Positions 6,397 to 15,812 of a stretch of 20,010 bases of DNA are shown piece after piece. Position 1 is the first letter of the stretch, and each line of letters starts with the position of its first letter. The notes under the pieces are model-generated. The model was not told the DNA's origin and ran no database searches. It saw nothing but the letters and a program-made list of their open reading frames with translations. Source of the DNA: CAYQPF01 sp964419225. Its GTDB lineage: Bacteria > Cloacimonadota > Cloacimonadia > Cloacimonadales > CAYQPF01. Location of the stretch: contig CAYQPF010000092.1 in assembly GCA_964419225.1 (NCBI GenBank), positions 1-20,010 on the forward strand, in the 5' to 3' direction. The position numbers were made by a program, and so were the translations under genes.

Positions 6397-7217
6397 TGAA
6401 GTGGCGCATATTGAATACAGGGAAATCGTCTCCTGAATACAACATGGCTTTGGATGAGGCGATCATGGAAGGCGTGATTCAAGGACAATCTCAGCCAACT
6501 ATCAGGTTTTATGACTGGGATCCGCCGACACTTTCCTGTGGTTATAATCAATCTGCCGAAAAAGAAGTGAACATGGAACTGGTAAAGGCAACCGGAGTTG
6601 GTTTTGTACGTCGTCCGACCGGAGGAAGGCTTGTATTTCATAAAGAAGAGATTACCTATTCTGTGATTTCACCTTTAACAGAGAAATTAGCAGGTAATGT
6701 CACGGATTCTTATGCCCAGATCAGTCTGGCTCTGGAGAAAGGTTTTCAATTGATGCATGTGGCGGTGGAACTGGAAAAGGGCAGTCTCAGCACCGACTCC
6801 CAAAGAGCAGAGGCTAATCCCTGTTTTTCCTCAACTTCCCGTTATGAACTGCATTATCAACAGAAAAAAATTGTCGGCAGTGCCCAAATGAGAAAAGAAA
6901 CAGCTTTACTTCAACATGGCTCTATTCTTTTAAATTATGATCAGAGTATAGTAGTAGATTATTTACCGAATTTGAGTGAAGAGCAAAGAGCAAAATTGAA
7001 AGATTATTTAAGAAGGAAAACTATTTCGATTAATCAAATTCTTACCAGTAAAATAGGGTATCAAGAGGCTGTTGAGAATTTTATTGAAGGTTTTAAAATT
7101 GTCTGGAACGACGCTGATTTTGAGTTTTGTGACCAAATTTCAGAGTTTGAGGAGGAAAATTTAGAAAAAATCAAATTATCCAAATACAGTACAACAGAGT
7201 GGAATTTCAGAAAATAA
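6396..7217 (+). CDS. Lipoate-protein ligase / LipM-like octanoyltransferase
   Basis: The 273-residue protein belongs to the biotin/lipoate ligase catalytic family, which attaches lipoate or octanoate to the lipoyl domains of 2-oxoacid dehydrogenases and the glycine cleavage H protein. It has RRPTGGRLVFH (acyl/adenylate binding), K158 in KIVGSAQ (the invariant lysine) and LLQHGSILL. A cysteine, C143 in NPCFSSTSRYEL, sits where Bacillus LipM-type octanoyltransferases carry their catalytic cysteine; LplA ligases do not need one. The choice between ligase and transferase is therefore open, with LipM favoured. I choose the ATG at 6396, overlapping the purM stop, over the upstream TTG at 6393. The gene is coupled to purM. 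Confidence 0.87.
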   Translation: MKWRILNTGKSSPEYNMALDEAIMEGVIQGQSQPTIRFYDWDPPTLSCGYNQSAEKEVNMELVKATGVGFVRRPTGGRLVFHKEEITYSVISPLTEKLAGNVTDSYAQISLALEKGFQLMHVAVELEKGSLSTDSQRAEANPCFSSTSRYELHYQQKKIVGSAQMRKETALLQHGSILLNYDQSIVVDYLPNLSEEQRAKLKDYLRRKTISINQILTSKIGYQEAVENFIEGFKIVWNDADFEFCDQISEFEEENLEKIKLSKYSTTEWNFRK

Positions 7218-7330
7218 GCTAATTTGAACAGGGAGTGTAAAATAGCATTAGTTAACTTTATATCATAGGGTTAGGTCATTAATAATAACTCTTGTGTGAA
7301 GGAAATGTAACAAAAAAAATGAGGATTTTT

Positions 7331-7379
7331 TAAAAATTATTAAAAATTATTGACATATAAGATAAAAGCATTCTTTTTG
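7331..7379 (+). promoter_or_regulatory. Possible promoter of the TonB/ExbBD operon
   Basis: Two direct copies of TAAAAATTAT (7331-7350) form an A/T-rich UP-element-like tract right before a perfect TTGACA (7350-7355). No TATAAT lies at the usual distance. TCTTTTTG at 7372-7379 resembles the Bacteroidetes-type -7 element (TAnnTTTG), so the promoter may be of that class. The gap 7218-7427 shows nothing else clear. Confidence 0.4.
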
Positions 7380-7427
7380 TCAGAAATTAAGATGAGGATA
7401 TTTATATGATAAAGGGAGGATTCTTAG

Positions 7428-10361
7428 ATGCGTAAGTTAATTCTAGCACTAGCTTTGTTGCTTGCCATGATGAGTACCGGTATTTATGCAGGTACAACAG
7501 GTAAGCTGGCAGGAAGAATCAAGGACAGCAGTGGTAATCCAATTGGCTGGGCCAATGTTATGTTTAAGGGTACCCAGATCGGTACACAGACCAAAGAAAA
7601 TGGTTCATTCATGATTATCAACATACCTCCGGGCAAATATACCCTGGTGGTTATGATGATGGGTTATGGTACTTATGAGGAAGAAGGTGTTAAAATCAAT
7701 GTTGATGAAACATCGACCAAAAACATCACTTTACAAAAACAATCTGTCCAGATGAAAGGTATTGTAGTGAAGGAAAAAGAGCAATTGGTAACCAAAGATA
7801 AAGCTGGTTCAACCAAATCTCTTTCTTCTGACCAGATTTCCAACATCGCAGTTGATGATCTGGAAGGTGTTATTGCCATTCAGGCTGGTGTTTCCAAATC
7901 TAATGGAGAATTGCATGTGAGAGGCGGTCGTGCAAATGAGATCGTTTTCACAGTTGACGGTGTATCTGTTTCGGATCCTGTTGACGGTGGCGGTGCGTTA
8001 TCAGTTGATATGGATGCAGTAGCAGACATGAAGGTGATGACCGGTGGTTTTACTGCTGAATACGGTAATGCTCAGTCCGGAATGGTGAACATTGTAACCA
8101 AAGACGGTGGAGAAACTTATCAGGGAAAAATTGAAAGCAGAACAGATCATTTATTCACTGAAGGCAGCAATTCAGATGAAATGAAGTTTTCTTTCAGTGG
8201 ACCTGTATTAGGAGGCTTAGCTCCTACAATGAAAAAGAGATTTACCTTCTTTTTAAATGGAAGTGCACTTTGGGATGATACAAGATACAAAGATTATTAC
8301 AAGAAAAATCCCAGTGAATTGAAGTATCTGATTACTGATTATCCAACTTATGATCCATATGAAGACAGAAGCAGTGTCGGTTTGTTTGATATTGGTAACA
8401 GAAATAACAATCAATATACAGCCAACTTAAAATTCAAATATGTTATAGATTCAAAACGTAATTTAGCTTTTTCAGTGCGTGGTGACAGAAGTTTGTTTTA
8501 CCCATATGCACACAGCATGAGATATGCTTTACAGCATTATGCTTATTCTGAAACTAATCAAAAACAATATAACCTAACCTACGACAACACCTTTGATAAT
8601 AATATCATGAATTTGAAAGTGAAAGCTAATGTTTATGCTAAAGATACAATAATCGGACCTAAAGGAATTGGCAGAGACAGCTATATTTTCAAAACCACTA
8701 ATTCTGAATTAGATACCGATAACTATAATCCATCTGTCAATTTATATGGAATGGGCACTATTGATTCCAATAATGACGGGATCTATGATTATGGGTTTAA
8801 TGGAACTTCAGACTGGGTTTATGAAATTGCCGGTTTAACAGATCCACGTCCGGTCTTGAATTTTGCGGCTCCGGGAACAATCTTCACAACTTATCAGGAT
8901 GATCAGACAAGAGTATATACATTAAGAACAGATTTTGAATATCAGTATAACGAAATTCATGGCTTTAAGACAGGTATTGAAGTAATCAAGAATCACATCA
9001 AGAAAAATACATTAGCCAGTTTTACCTCAATCGATGCAAACAGATGGGATAATTATCTTAGAGAATACGGTGTAGTATATAAAACAGTAGTAGTGATTGA
9101 CTCCTCGATTGCAAGTCATCCGGTTACAAGTGTTGTCCCATATTATACAATAGACAGTTATTATAATGCTGCGAAAGCTGCCTCAGGATACAGAGACGGT
9201 TATATCGCAGATCCCTATCAGGCTTCCTATTATTTACAGGATAAAATGGAATGGGAAGGCATGATCGTGAATTTAGGTTTAAGATTCGACTTCTGGTATT
9301 TGGGAAACAGTTACAAAGTACAGCAGGATGATAATACTTTTGAAACTACTTACTTCTATAACAAAGACAAATTCCAGATGATGGTTTCTCCCCGTTTGAG
9401 TATTTCTCATCCAATTTCTCTTGAAGATGTTATTCATTTCGCCTACAATTATCAGAACCAATTACCCCAAATGCAATACATTTTCACAAGTAAAAATAAA
9501 GCTGATGCTTTTACTCAGCCAAACATAACTATTGGTAAACCAAGTCTTGAACCACAGATCACCATGACATATGAAGTTGGTTTACAACATCAGCTTTCAG
9601 AAGATTATGTGATGGATGTTACCGCATATTATAAGAATATCTATAATTATATGAGTACAAAGCAGGCTCAGTTGGAAAGCGAAGCAGCTATTCAATGGTT
9701 TGAATTTGATTCCAAAAATTACGGTAGTGCCCGTGGTATTGATTTAAGCTTGGAAAGAAGAATGGCTAACTTTGTGTCAGCCTCTATGTCTTATTCCTTA
9801 TGCTGGGCTTTGGGCAACAGTTCCAATGATACAAGCACAGATACCAATCTTAGAGAATTCCCTCTGGATTGGGATATCAGAAATAATGCTAATTTTAATG
9901 TGAACTTCAGAGTCGAGAAAGACGAAGAATTCATGGTTCCTTATACTTCATTTATATTGCCTTTTGACGATTTCGGAATTAGCTTAACCTATAATGTTGC
10001 GACAGGTAAGCCTTATACTCCGAGTATTCGAACCGGAGCAGTAACGACTCCTTCCACCAATGTTAATTCCGAAAGAATGAAATGGGAACAAAATACCAAT
10101 CTTTCAATTAATAAGAGACTGAGTGTTACTAAAATGACATATCTCAAGTTCACTTTCTCTGTTGATAATTTGTTTAAAAATATGATCTATAATTCTGTTT
10201 ATCCATTAACAGGTAATCCTTACTATGATGGAATTGATCAAACAGACGCATCCGGATTTCTTTATGACGAAACTCAGTATTTACACGATGTATTTACTAA
10301 AAATCCCTCAAAGTATAATAACGACCGAAGCATAAATTTCGGCGTATCATATAACTGGTAA
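7428..10361 (+). CDS. TonB-dependent outer-membrane receptor with carboxypeptidase-regulatory-like domain
   Basis: The 977-residue protein is an outer-membrane gated barrel that takes up a large or scarce substrate using energy passed from TonB. A signal peptide (1-22, ending GIYA) is followed by a CarboxypepD-regulatory-like Ig domain (about 25-105: GKLAGRIKDSSGNPIGWANV, PPGKYTLVV), a likely TonB box (about 109-116, MKGIVVKE), a plug domain (about 135-225: GELHVRGGRANEIVFTVDG, GFTAEYGNAQSGMVNIVTK) and a beta-barrel ending in the aromatic FGVSYNW. A D-x-N-x-D-G-x-x-D acidic loop lies at 446-454. AGGGAGGA precedes the ATG by seven bases. It heads an operon that also supplies its energising complex, which is unusual in its completeness. 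The substrate is unknown; no SusD-like partner is encoded nearby. Confidence 0.93.
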   Translation: MRKLILALALLLAMMSTGIYAGTTGKLAGRIKDSSGNPIGWANVMFKGTQIGTQTKENGSFMIINIPPGKYTLVVMMMGYGTYEEEGVKINVDETSTKNITLQKQSVQMKGIVVKEKEQLVTKDKAGSTKSLSSDQISNIAVDDLEGVIAIQAGVSKSNGELHVRGGRANEIVFTVDGVSVSDPVDGGGALSVDMDAVADMKVMTGGFTAEYGNAQSGMVNIVTKDGGETYQGKIESRTDHLFTEGSNSDEMKFSFSGPVLGGLAPTMKKRFTFFLNGSALWDDTRYKDYYKKNPSELKYLITDYPTYDPYEDRSSVGLFDIGNRNNNQYTANLKFKYVIDSKRNLAFSVRGDRSLFYPYAHSMRYALQHYAYSETNQKQYNLTYDNTFDNNIMNLKVKANVYAKDTIIGPKGIGRDSYIFKTTNSELDTDNYNPSVNLYGMGTIDSNNDGIYDYGFNGTSDWVYEIAGLTDPRPVLNFAAPGTIFTTYQDDQTRVYTLRTDFEYQYNEIHGFKTGIEVIKNHIKKNTLASFTSIDANRWDNYLREYGVVYKTVVVIDSSIASHPVTSVVPYYTIDSYYNAAKAASGYRDGYIADPYQASYYLQDKMEWEGMIVNLGLRFDFWYLGNSYKVQQDDNTFETTYFYNKDKFQMMVSPRLSISHPISLEDVIHFAYNYQNQLPQMQYIFTSKNKADAFTQPNITIGKPSLEPQITMTYEVGLQHQLSEDYVMDVTAYYKNIYNYMSTKQAQLESEAAIQWFEFDSKNYGSARGIDLSLERRMANFVSASMSYSLCWALGNSSNDTSTDTNLREFPLDWDIRNNANFNVNFRVEKDEEFMVPYTSFILPFDDFGISLTYNVATGKPYTPSIRTGAVTTPSTNVNSERMKWEQNTNLSINKRLSVTKMTYLKFTFSVDNLFKNMIYNSVYPLTGNPYYDGIDQTDASGFLYDETQYLHDVFTKNPSKYNNDRSINFGVSYNW

Positions 10362-10382
10362 AATTTAAGGAGGAAAATAAAT

Positions 10383-11240
10383 ATGAGAAAGAATGTAATT
10401 CTAACCCTAATCGCGGTACTTTTATTAAACCTTTGCATGGTTTCTGGTGCGTTTGCCCAGACAACACAACCTGCAGCAACAGAACAGGCTGCTAACGTAG
10501 CACCAGCAGACACAGCTGCAAAAGCAGCAAATGCAGACGAGGCATTAAAAGCAGCGTTAACCGGAAAATCTGATGAAGCCAAACAAATGAGCTGGATGGA
10601 AACTTTTGCCCGTAAGACAGTAGGTAGTTATTTAACGCAACTATTCTTAGACGGTGGCTGGGTTATGTGGCCTATGCTTGCTTTGATGATCTGGGGCTTT
10701 GCTTTACAATTATGGAAACTGGTTGCTCTTAGTTATGCTAAGATCAATACTAGTGCTCTTTTAAGCCAAATTGAACCTTTAATCAAAGACGGAAAATATA
10801 AAGAAGCACAAGAAATTTGTACTAAGACCAGAGGTCCTGTTGCATCTATATTAGCTTCAGGCTTAGGTAAAACTCATGGTGGAATCGCAGCAGTTGAAAA
10901 AGCTATTGAAATTGAAGCATCACATGAAATGTCATTTTTAGAGAACGGCTTTGTGCATTTCTCTACTGTAATTAACCTTGGACCAATGCTTGGTTTCTTC
11001 GGAACTATCGTGGGTATGGTGGAAGCATTCAGAGCTATTGCTGCTGCCGGTGAAGTTGATCCTACTATCGTGGCTTCCGGTATTATGATTGCTCTTATTA
11101 CAACTGAGTATGGTTTGGCTATCGGTATTCCTGCCCAGTTTATGAACAACCTTCTTCTGCAAATGGTGGACGGTTTAGTTAAAGACATGCAAAGAGCATC
11201 AGAAAAAGTTGTAGATATACTTTCTGATAAATTAAAATAA
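10383..11240 (+). CDS. exbB: ExbB/TolQ/MotA-family proton channel subunit
   Basis: ExbB forms the inner-membrane pentamer that, with ExbD, uses proton flow to energise TonB. At 285 residues it is longer than E. coli ExbB (244) because of its N-terminus: a signal-like segment (1-25, ending GAFA) and an Ala/Thr/Gln-rich stretch (about 26-65), presumably periplasmic. Three membrane helices follow: about 93-115 (GGWVMWPMLALMIWGFAL), about 195-220 (LGPMLGFFGTIVGM) and about 232-256 (IALITTEYGLAIGIPA). T208 and T241 match the pore threonines of E. coli ExbB (T148, T181). The start is set by GGAGG nine bases upstream. It lies 21 bases after the receptor gene and 12 before the first exbD. Confidence 0.94.
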   Translation: MRKNVILTLIAVLLLNLCMVSGAFAQTTQPAATEQAANVAPADTAAKAANADEALKAALTGKSDEAKQMSWMETFARKTVGSYLTQLFLDGGWVMWPMLALMIWGFALQLWKLVALSYAKINTSALLSQIEPLIKDGKYKEAQEICTKTRGPVASILASGLGKTHGGIAAVEKAIEIEASHEMSFLENGFVHFSTVINLGPMLGFFGTIVGMVEAFRAIAAAGEVDPTIVASGIMIALITTEYGLAIGIPAQFMNNLLLQMVDGLVKDMQRASEKVVDILSDKLK

Positions 11241-11252
11241 GCGGGGGTTTCG

Positions 11253-11663
11253 ATGAAACTCCAAAAAAGACTTAAAGCTACATCAGAAGTGCCGACCTGT
11301 TCAACAGGAGATATCGCCTTCTTGCTTTTGATCTTCTTTCTATCGACTACCAAGTTCGATATGAAGAAAGGTCTGGGTCTGGTCTTACCACCTCCTTCTC
11401 AGGGTGAAAATACAAAACAAGTTAAGTTGAATGATGCAAATTTGACCAAGCTTCTGGTGAATGCCCAGGGTCAGATTATGCTGAATAATACTTTAACTCC
11501 TTTGGAAGAAGTAGAAGGCCAAGTGAGAACTTTGGTAACTAAAAATCCTAAGATGGTTTTCATGCTGAAGGTTGATAGACAAGCCAACTATGATAGCATG
11601 GTTGCGGTATTGGATCAGCTCCGTAAAGCTAATGCCACCAAAATTAACTTGTCCACAAATTAG
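11253..11663 (+). CDS. exbD: ExbD/TolR-family protein, first copy
   Basis: This 136-residue protein has a short cytoplasmic N-terminus, one membrane helix (about 21-37, IAFLLLIFFLSTTKF) and a periplasmic ExbD/TolR domain. D20 in CSTGDIAFLL is the membrane aspartate that carries protons through the ExbB channel (D25 in E. coli ExbD). The periplasmic part ends in the typical strand-helix pattern (VFMLKVDRQANYDSMVAVLDQLRKA). It sits directly between exbB and a second exbD, with a ribosome site GGGGG before the ATG. Confidence 0.93.
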   Translation: MKLQKRLKATSEVPTCSTGDIAFLLLIFFLSTTKFDMKKGLGLVLPPPSQGENTKQVKLNDANLTKLLVNAQGQIMLNNTLTPLEEVEGQVRTLVTKNPKMVFMLKVDRQANYDSMVAVLDQLRKANATKINLSTN

Positions 11664-11674
11664 GAGATGAAGAA

Positions 11675-12085
11675 ATGGCAAAGATTGTAAAAAAGACTAA
11701 AGCGAGTGCAAAAGTACCTGAGTGTTCAACATCAGACATCGCTTTCCTTCTTCTCATCTTCTTCATTGTTTCCACCGTATTTGTGAAAGAAAGAGGATTA
11801 AAGGTGACACTTCCCAAAGCAGAAGCGATAGAAAAAATTGTACGTAACAATGCTGTTACATTATATGTTGATAAATCAGGACAAATCTCAATTGACGATT
11901 ATTTGATCCAGATTCCCCAGGTTGAACCTGTGATGATGAAAAAATTGGCATTGGATTTCAATGCTGTTGCATGTTTCAGGACTGACAAGGATACTCAATT
12001 CGGGTTAATGGCAGATATCATTAATCAATTGAGAAATGCTCAGGCTCTCAGAGTATCTTTTGAAGCAAAATTAAAACAGAAATAG
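11675..12085 (+). CDS. exbD: ExbD/TolR-family protein, second copy
   Basis: The second 136-residue ExbD begins 11 bases after the first, with AGGAG upstream. It keeps the proton-carrying aspartate (D21 in CSTSDIAFLL) and the membrane helix (about 22-38). Outside the N-terminal 35 residues the two copies have diverged strongly, so this is an old duplication and the pair may form a mixed ExbD dimer. The C-terminal half (ACFRTDKDTQFGLMADIINQLRNA) follows the family pattern. Tandem exbD genes are common in Bacteroidetes-type operons. Confidence 0.92.
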   Translation: MAKIVKKTKASAKVPECSTSDIAFLLLIFFIVSTVFVKERGLKVTLPKAEAIEKIVRNNAVTLYVDKSGQISIDDYLIQIPQVEPVMMKKLALDFNAVACFRTDKDTQFGLMADIINQLRNAQALRVSFEAKLKQK

Positions 12086-12095
12086 AGGTAATAGT

Positions 12096-12752
12096 ATGAC
12101 AAAAAAAATGACTGACTGGAAAGAAGTAGCAAGTTCATATTATGATAAATGTCTTGCTATTACTATACTGTTTGTGCTCTTCTCTGTTTTAGTATTTCCC
12201 AAGTTGGAAGTGCAAAAAATTCAAAGGATAGAAAGAGCAACAGAAGCTATTGTTATTCCTGATGAAATTAGAGATGAAATAAAGCCGCCGGAAGAAGCTG
12301 CAAGACCTGCAGTACAGATCGAGATTGTGGATGATTCAGGTCCAAATGCAGAATCCGGTGATGTAGAGACTATTGACACTATTGAAGATACGAAGCTCAA
12401 ACCTTATATTGAAAATGCAGCTCCTACTATGACAAATGAAAATGAAGGTAAAACTCCCAAGTTTGTCGCTTATGAAGAGGCTCCGGTACTTCTGAAATTA
12501 ATTCAGCCTGAGTACCCGCCATTTGCCAAGAAATCCGGCATTCAGGGTCAGGTAATTGTGGAAGTAGAAGTACTTGCCAGCGGTAATGTAGGAGCGATAG
12601 AGATTCGCAAATCTTTGATGTCCGGTCCTGGTGGTTTGGACGAGGCGGCTAGAAAAGCAGTAAAACAATGGAAGTATCAACCTGCCAAAAGCGGTGGTAA
12701 AGCTGTATCCGTATGGGTTACCTTTCCTGTCGATTTTAGCTTGGAAAAATAG
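12096..12752 (+). CDS. tonB: TonB-family energy transducer
   Basis: The 218-residue protein links the ExbBD motor to the outer-membrane receptor. A cytoplasmic N-terminus of 18 residues precedes a membrane anchor (about 19-34), then a periplasmic linker rich in E, P and I (EIRDEIKPPEEAARPAV) and a C-terminal TonB domain from about 130. That domain starts with P-E-Y-P (138-141), holds GQVIVEVEVLASGNV, and ends with the family pattern around W192 (KQWKYQPA) and VTFPVDF. The linker is shorter and more acidic than the Pro-Lys/Pro-Glu stretch of E. coli TonB. GAGG precedes the start. It lies 10 bases after the second exbD. Confidence 0.94.
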   Translation: MTKKMTDWKEVASSYYDKCLAITILFVLFSVLVFPKLEVQKIQRIERATEAIVIPDEIRDEIKPPEEAARPAVQIEIVDDSGPNAESGDVETIDTIEDTKLKPYIENAAPTMTNENEGKTPKFVAYEEAPVLLKLIQPEYPPFAKKSGIQGQVIVEVEVLASGNVGAIEIRKSLMSGPGGLDEAARKAVKQWKYQPAKSGGKAVSVWVTFPVDFSLEK

Positions 12753-12779
12753 CTGTTGTATGGAATGTGGAGGAAAATT

Positions 12780-15700
12780 ATGAAAGTATTTTTAAAAGGA
12801 CTATGCCTGATTTTTGTTTTGATGCTTTTTGCCACGAGTATATCAGCTATGAAAGCAGATCAAGGCGGCCCTGCAAAAAAATTAGATTTACGATATTATC
12901 ACAATGTAGGTAATATATGGCTAAGAGTAAGTAATTACGGATTTTTTGGCTCGGGTGATGATGCTAATCCGCAATGGCCTTCCCTGGAATATCCGGGTGG
13001 CAGCGGTGTGGACTATCTTTACCAGGGTTCCTTATGGTTTGGTGCCAAAAAATTCAGAAGAAATCTTGAAAACAAAAAACTCTATTGGAAACATAATCCT
13101 CCATTGAATGAGAGTGATTATTGTGTAGAAAATGATGAGTTTTACCTTTCAAATCCAGGTTTAGGTGCGATTGTTGATACACTCGTTACTGTAGGATTTG
13201 ATGGAGATGATGATCTCTACGAGTTTTTACCTGCCTATAATCCATTAGAGTATTCAACTAACGGTTATAGTTTGTATAATTCCAATGATGGTGTTACTAT
13301 TGCTACAACCCGTGAGCAAATTCGCGGAATGGATGATGATGGTGACGGCTTTGTGGATGAAGATCCTGCCGGATATGCATTCCCTTTCAGAGCCGGTGAC
13401 GAGTTGCCTGAACAGTTTAGTCCATTAGGTGGAAGTTTTCTTCATCTTGTTTCCGGATCTTCAGAATTAGTTGATAAGTTTGGAAATATTTGGTTCCCAC
13501 TTGGTTTTGTAGATTTATTCAGAGACCCCAGTAATGGTAAATTTGATTATGCCTATAAAAACGATGATGATGGAGACGGTGCTTCTGATGAAGACGGTGC
13601 TCCAGTATCAGAGCAGGATTTTATCTCCTATTATTATGATTATAGTCCTTTTGACACAAAGATCAACAGAGATTATGGAAACAGTGCATCAAATAATACT
13701 CACATACCATTAAATGTTAAAGTGCGTCAGATGAGTTATCAATGGAGTTATGAATATATTAAGAATTTAGTATATGTCGAATTTGATGTTACAAATATGA
13801 ACAGATTAGATACTCTTTATGATTGTTCAATGGGTATTTATATGGATTCTGATGTAGGCCCTCAGCAATATGGTGCTACACAGAGATCAGGCGACGACAA
13901 ATCCGGTTATGTAAGCGGTGCAGGTTATGAATTTGCTTATACTTTTGATGCTGATCTTGATCAGGGTTTAACCCAAGGTTATGTAGGCTCAAGAGTTTGT
14001 ACACCAGATCCTAATCCGGACAGTTTGGGTTATGCCTGCTGGTATTGGAAAGTCGGTAACGGACCTGATGATAATTCACCCTTATCTTTAACTCCTTCTC
14101 CCAAGAAAACTGCTAATGAAAAATATTGGTTATTGACAGGAAGAAATCCTGATGAAACCAAATTCACAACCTTGAGAAAAACAGATCAGCCTGATTTTAC
14201 ACAGCCTGATGCTGTTGATACAAGATATTTATTTGCTTTCTACGGTGCTCAACCTGCAGATTCGTCTTATACAAATATAGAAAAAAGATGGAATTTGCCT
14301 CCTGAAAAAACCATGAAAATAGTGATTGCTATCTTCCCAGGTATGTCTATTGAGGAATTAAAAAACTCAGCTGCCTGGGCCAAGAAAATTTATGGTGATC
14401 CTCAGAAATTAACAAATGTGACAAAACCGGATATAGTGTCTCACTATAATCCTCCGCTACCTCCAACTATTCCTGCGATGTACTCTGCATTGACTAATGT
14501 AAATGATCCAACTTGCGGAGATGAAAACAAAGGTGATGATGTAACTGTATTTTGGGATAATCGCTCTGAATTCTTTATTGATCAGATAACTGTAAGTAAA
14601 GAACAATATGGCTGGAATTCCAGACCAGGACTTGATAGCGATTCTACCGGAATTAATTGGTCAACAATACCACAAGAATTCTGGCCTACCAGTTCTAACA
14701 GAAATCCTAATGCTATCGTCAATCCGTGGACAGCTTACAGACTTAATCATGACTTCCAGGGCTACACCTTCTGGGGTCGTTCCTCAAGTGGTTCTCAGGA
14801 AGACTGGGAAGAGATTCGCAGATGGGATAAGGTTGATACACCTCAGGATCGGAATGATTATAATGAAGGTTTACCAATTTTTGATTTTGGTGGTGAATTG
14901 TGGAAAGACAATGGACTGCCAGGACAAAGAAATTTTATAGCTGGTGATGACAGTTATTGTATGTTAGATAGTTTGTATCAAGTTAGATACATCACCTCAA
15001 GTGATAAAGTTTATGGCGAACCCATCTATAGTACAGTACATTACAGTGATGCTTTATGGAACAGTATCAAGACTAAATCTGAAAATGAATGGATGTTAGC
15101 ATTTAAACCTACAAATTCATATCTTCCAGATGATGCATATTTAGCATTAGTTGACAAAAAATTATTACCCATACCTATGCCTGGTTATGGTGGAAATCCT
15201 GGTATGCAAGATCCGAATATAGTAAATGGTCAGGAAAAGGACTCATTCTATATGAGAAGAATGGCAGCCCGTTATTATACAGCCACCAAAATGGATGTGA
15301 AAAAAGGCTACGAATATTATGTTGCAGTAACAGCTTACGACAGAGGTATGCCAGGAAATAATCTGCAATCTCTGGAAACAGGCCGTGATGCTAATATGAA
15401 AGTATTCTTCCCTGGTTCTGTTGCTAATGAATCTATGAAGGACATTTATGTTGTTCCGAATCCTTACAAAGGTTTATCCAAATTTGACGGAAGAAGAGAA
15501 AAAGACACTAACGGTGATAAGAGCCGTAGAATATGGTTTGTTAACCTGCCTGAACAATGTAAAGTTAAGATTTATACCTTAGCTGGAGATTTAGTTGATG
15601 AATTTGAACATACTGGTTCATACAATGAAGATGTAATTTCAGTTAGTCGGGCTATATATACAGGAAAAACCGCCAGTGGTATTCATTCATGGGATCTACT

Positions 15701-15803
15701 TTCGATGCATGATCAAATCATTGCCAGCGGTATTTACTTGTTCTCAGTAAAGAACAAAAAGAATGGCGAAATTAAAGTCGGCAAATTTGCGATAATCAGG
15801 TAG
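12780..15803 (+). CDS. Large exported protein with acidic Ca-type loops and FlgD/T9SS-like C-terminal domain, unknown function
   Basis: I place the start at the ATG at 12780 (1007 residues) because GGAGG lies six bases upstream and the product then begins with a clean signal peptide (MKVFLKGLCLIFVLMLF... ending SISA); an ATG at 12756 would add eight residues and has no ribosome site. I do not recognise an enzyme. Visible features are an N-terminal motif YPGGSGVDYLYQGSLWFGAKK (from Y71), two calcium-loop-like motifs DDDGDGFVDED (185-195) and DDDGDGASDED (262-272), many aromatic-rich stretches, and a C-terminal Ig-like domain from VPNPYKG (892-898) to SGIYLFSVKNKK and KVGKFAIIR, resembling FlgD-Ig and T9SS sorting domains. 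It lies between tonB and the PorV-like gene, so a surface protein working with the receptor is a reasonable inference. Confidence 0.85.
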   Translation: MKVFLKGLCLIFVLMLFATSISAMKADQGGPAKKLDLRYYHNVGNIWLRVSNYGFFGSGDDANPQWPSLEYPGGSGVDYLYQGSLWFGAKKFRRNLENKKLYWKHNPPLNESDYCVENDEFYLSNPGLGAIVDTLVTVGFDGDDDLYEFLPAYNPLEYSTNGYSLYNSNDGVTIATTREQIRGMDDDGDGFVDEDPAGYAFPFRAGDELPEQFSPLGGSFLHLVSGSSELVDKFGNIWFPLGFVDLFRDPSNGKFDYAYKNDDDGDGASDEDGAPVSEQDFISYYYDYSPFDTKINRDYGNSASNNTHIPLNVKVRQMSYQWSYEYIKNLVYVEFDVTNMNRLDTLYDCSMGIYMDSDVGPQQYGATQRSGDDKSGYVSGAGYEFAYTFDADLDQGLTQGYVGSRVCTPDPNPDSLGYACWYWKVGNGPDDNSPLSLTPSPKKTANEKYWLLTGRNPDETKFTTLRKTDQPDFTQPDAVDTRYLFAFYGAQPADSSYTNIEKRWNLPPEKTMKIVIAIFPGMSIEELKNSAAWAKKIYGDPQKLTNVTKPDIVSHYNPPLPPTIPAMYSALTNVNDPTCGDENKGDDVTVFWDNRSEFFIDQITVSKEQYGWNSRPGLDSDSTGINWSTIPQEFWPTSSNRNPNAIVNPWTAYRLNHDFQGYTFWGRSSSGSQEDWEEIRRWDKVDTPQDRNDYNEGLPIFDFGGELWKDNGLPGQRNFIAGDDSYCMLDSLYQVRYITSSDKVYGEPIYSTVHYSDALWNSIKTKSENEWMLAFKPTNSYLPDDAYLALVDKKLLPIPMPGYGGNPGMQDPNIVNGQEKDSFYMRRMAARYYTATKMDVKKGYEYYVAVTAYDRGMPGNNLQSLETGRDANMKVFFPGSVANESMKDIYVVPNPYKGLSKFDGRREKDTNGDKSRRIWFVNLPEQCKVKIYTLAGDLVDEFEHTGSYNEDVISVSRAIYTGKTASGIHSWDLLSMHDQIIASGIYLFSVKNKKNGEIKVGKFAIIR

Positions 15804-15812
15804 GGGGTTGAT

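Noticed and set aside
10874..11353. 159-codon minus-strand frame opposite exbB
   Set aside because: It is the reverse of a well-supported exbB and the start of exbD; the length comes from codon bias in those genes.
12756..12779. Upstream ATG giving MYGMWRKI before the 1007-residue protein
   Set aside because: It lies three bases after the tonB stop and lacks a ribosome site; GGAGG is spaced correctly only for the ATG at 12780, which also gives a normal signal peptide.
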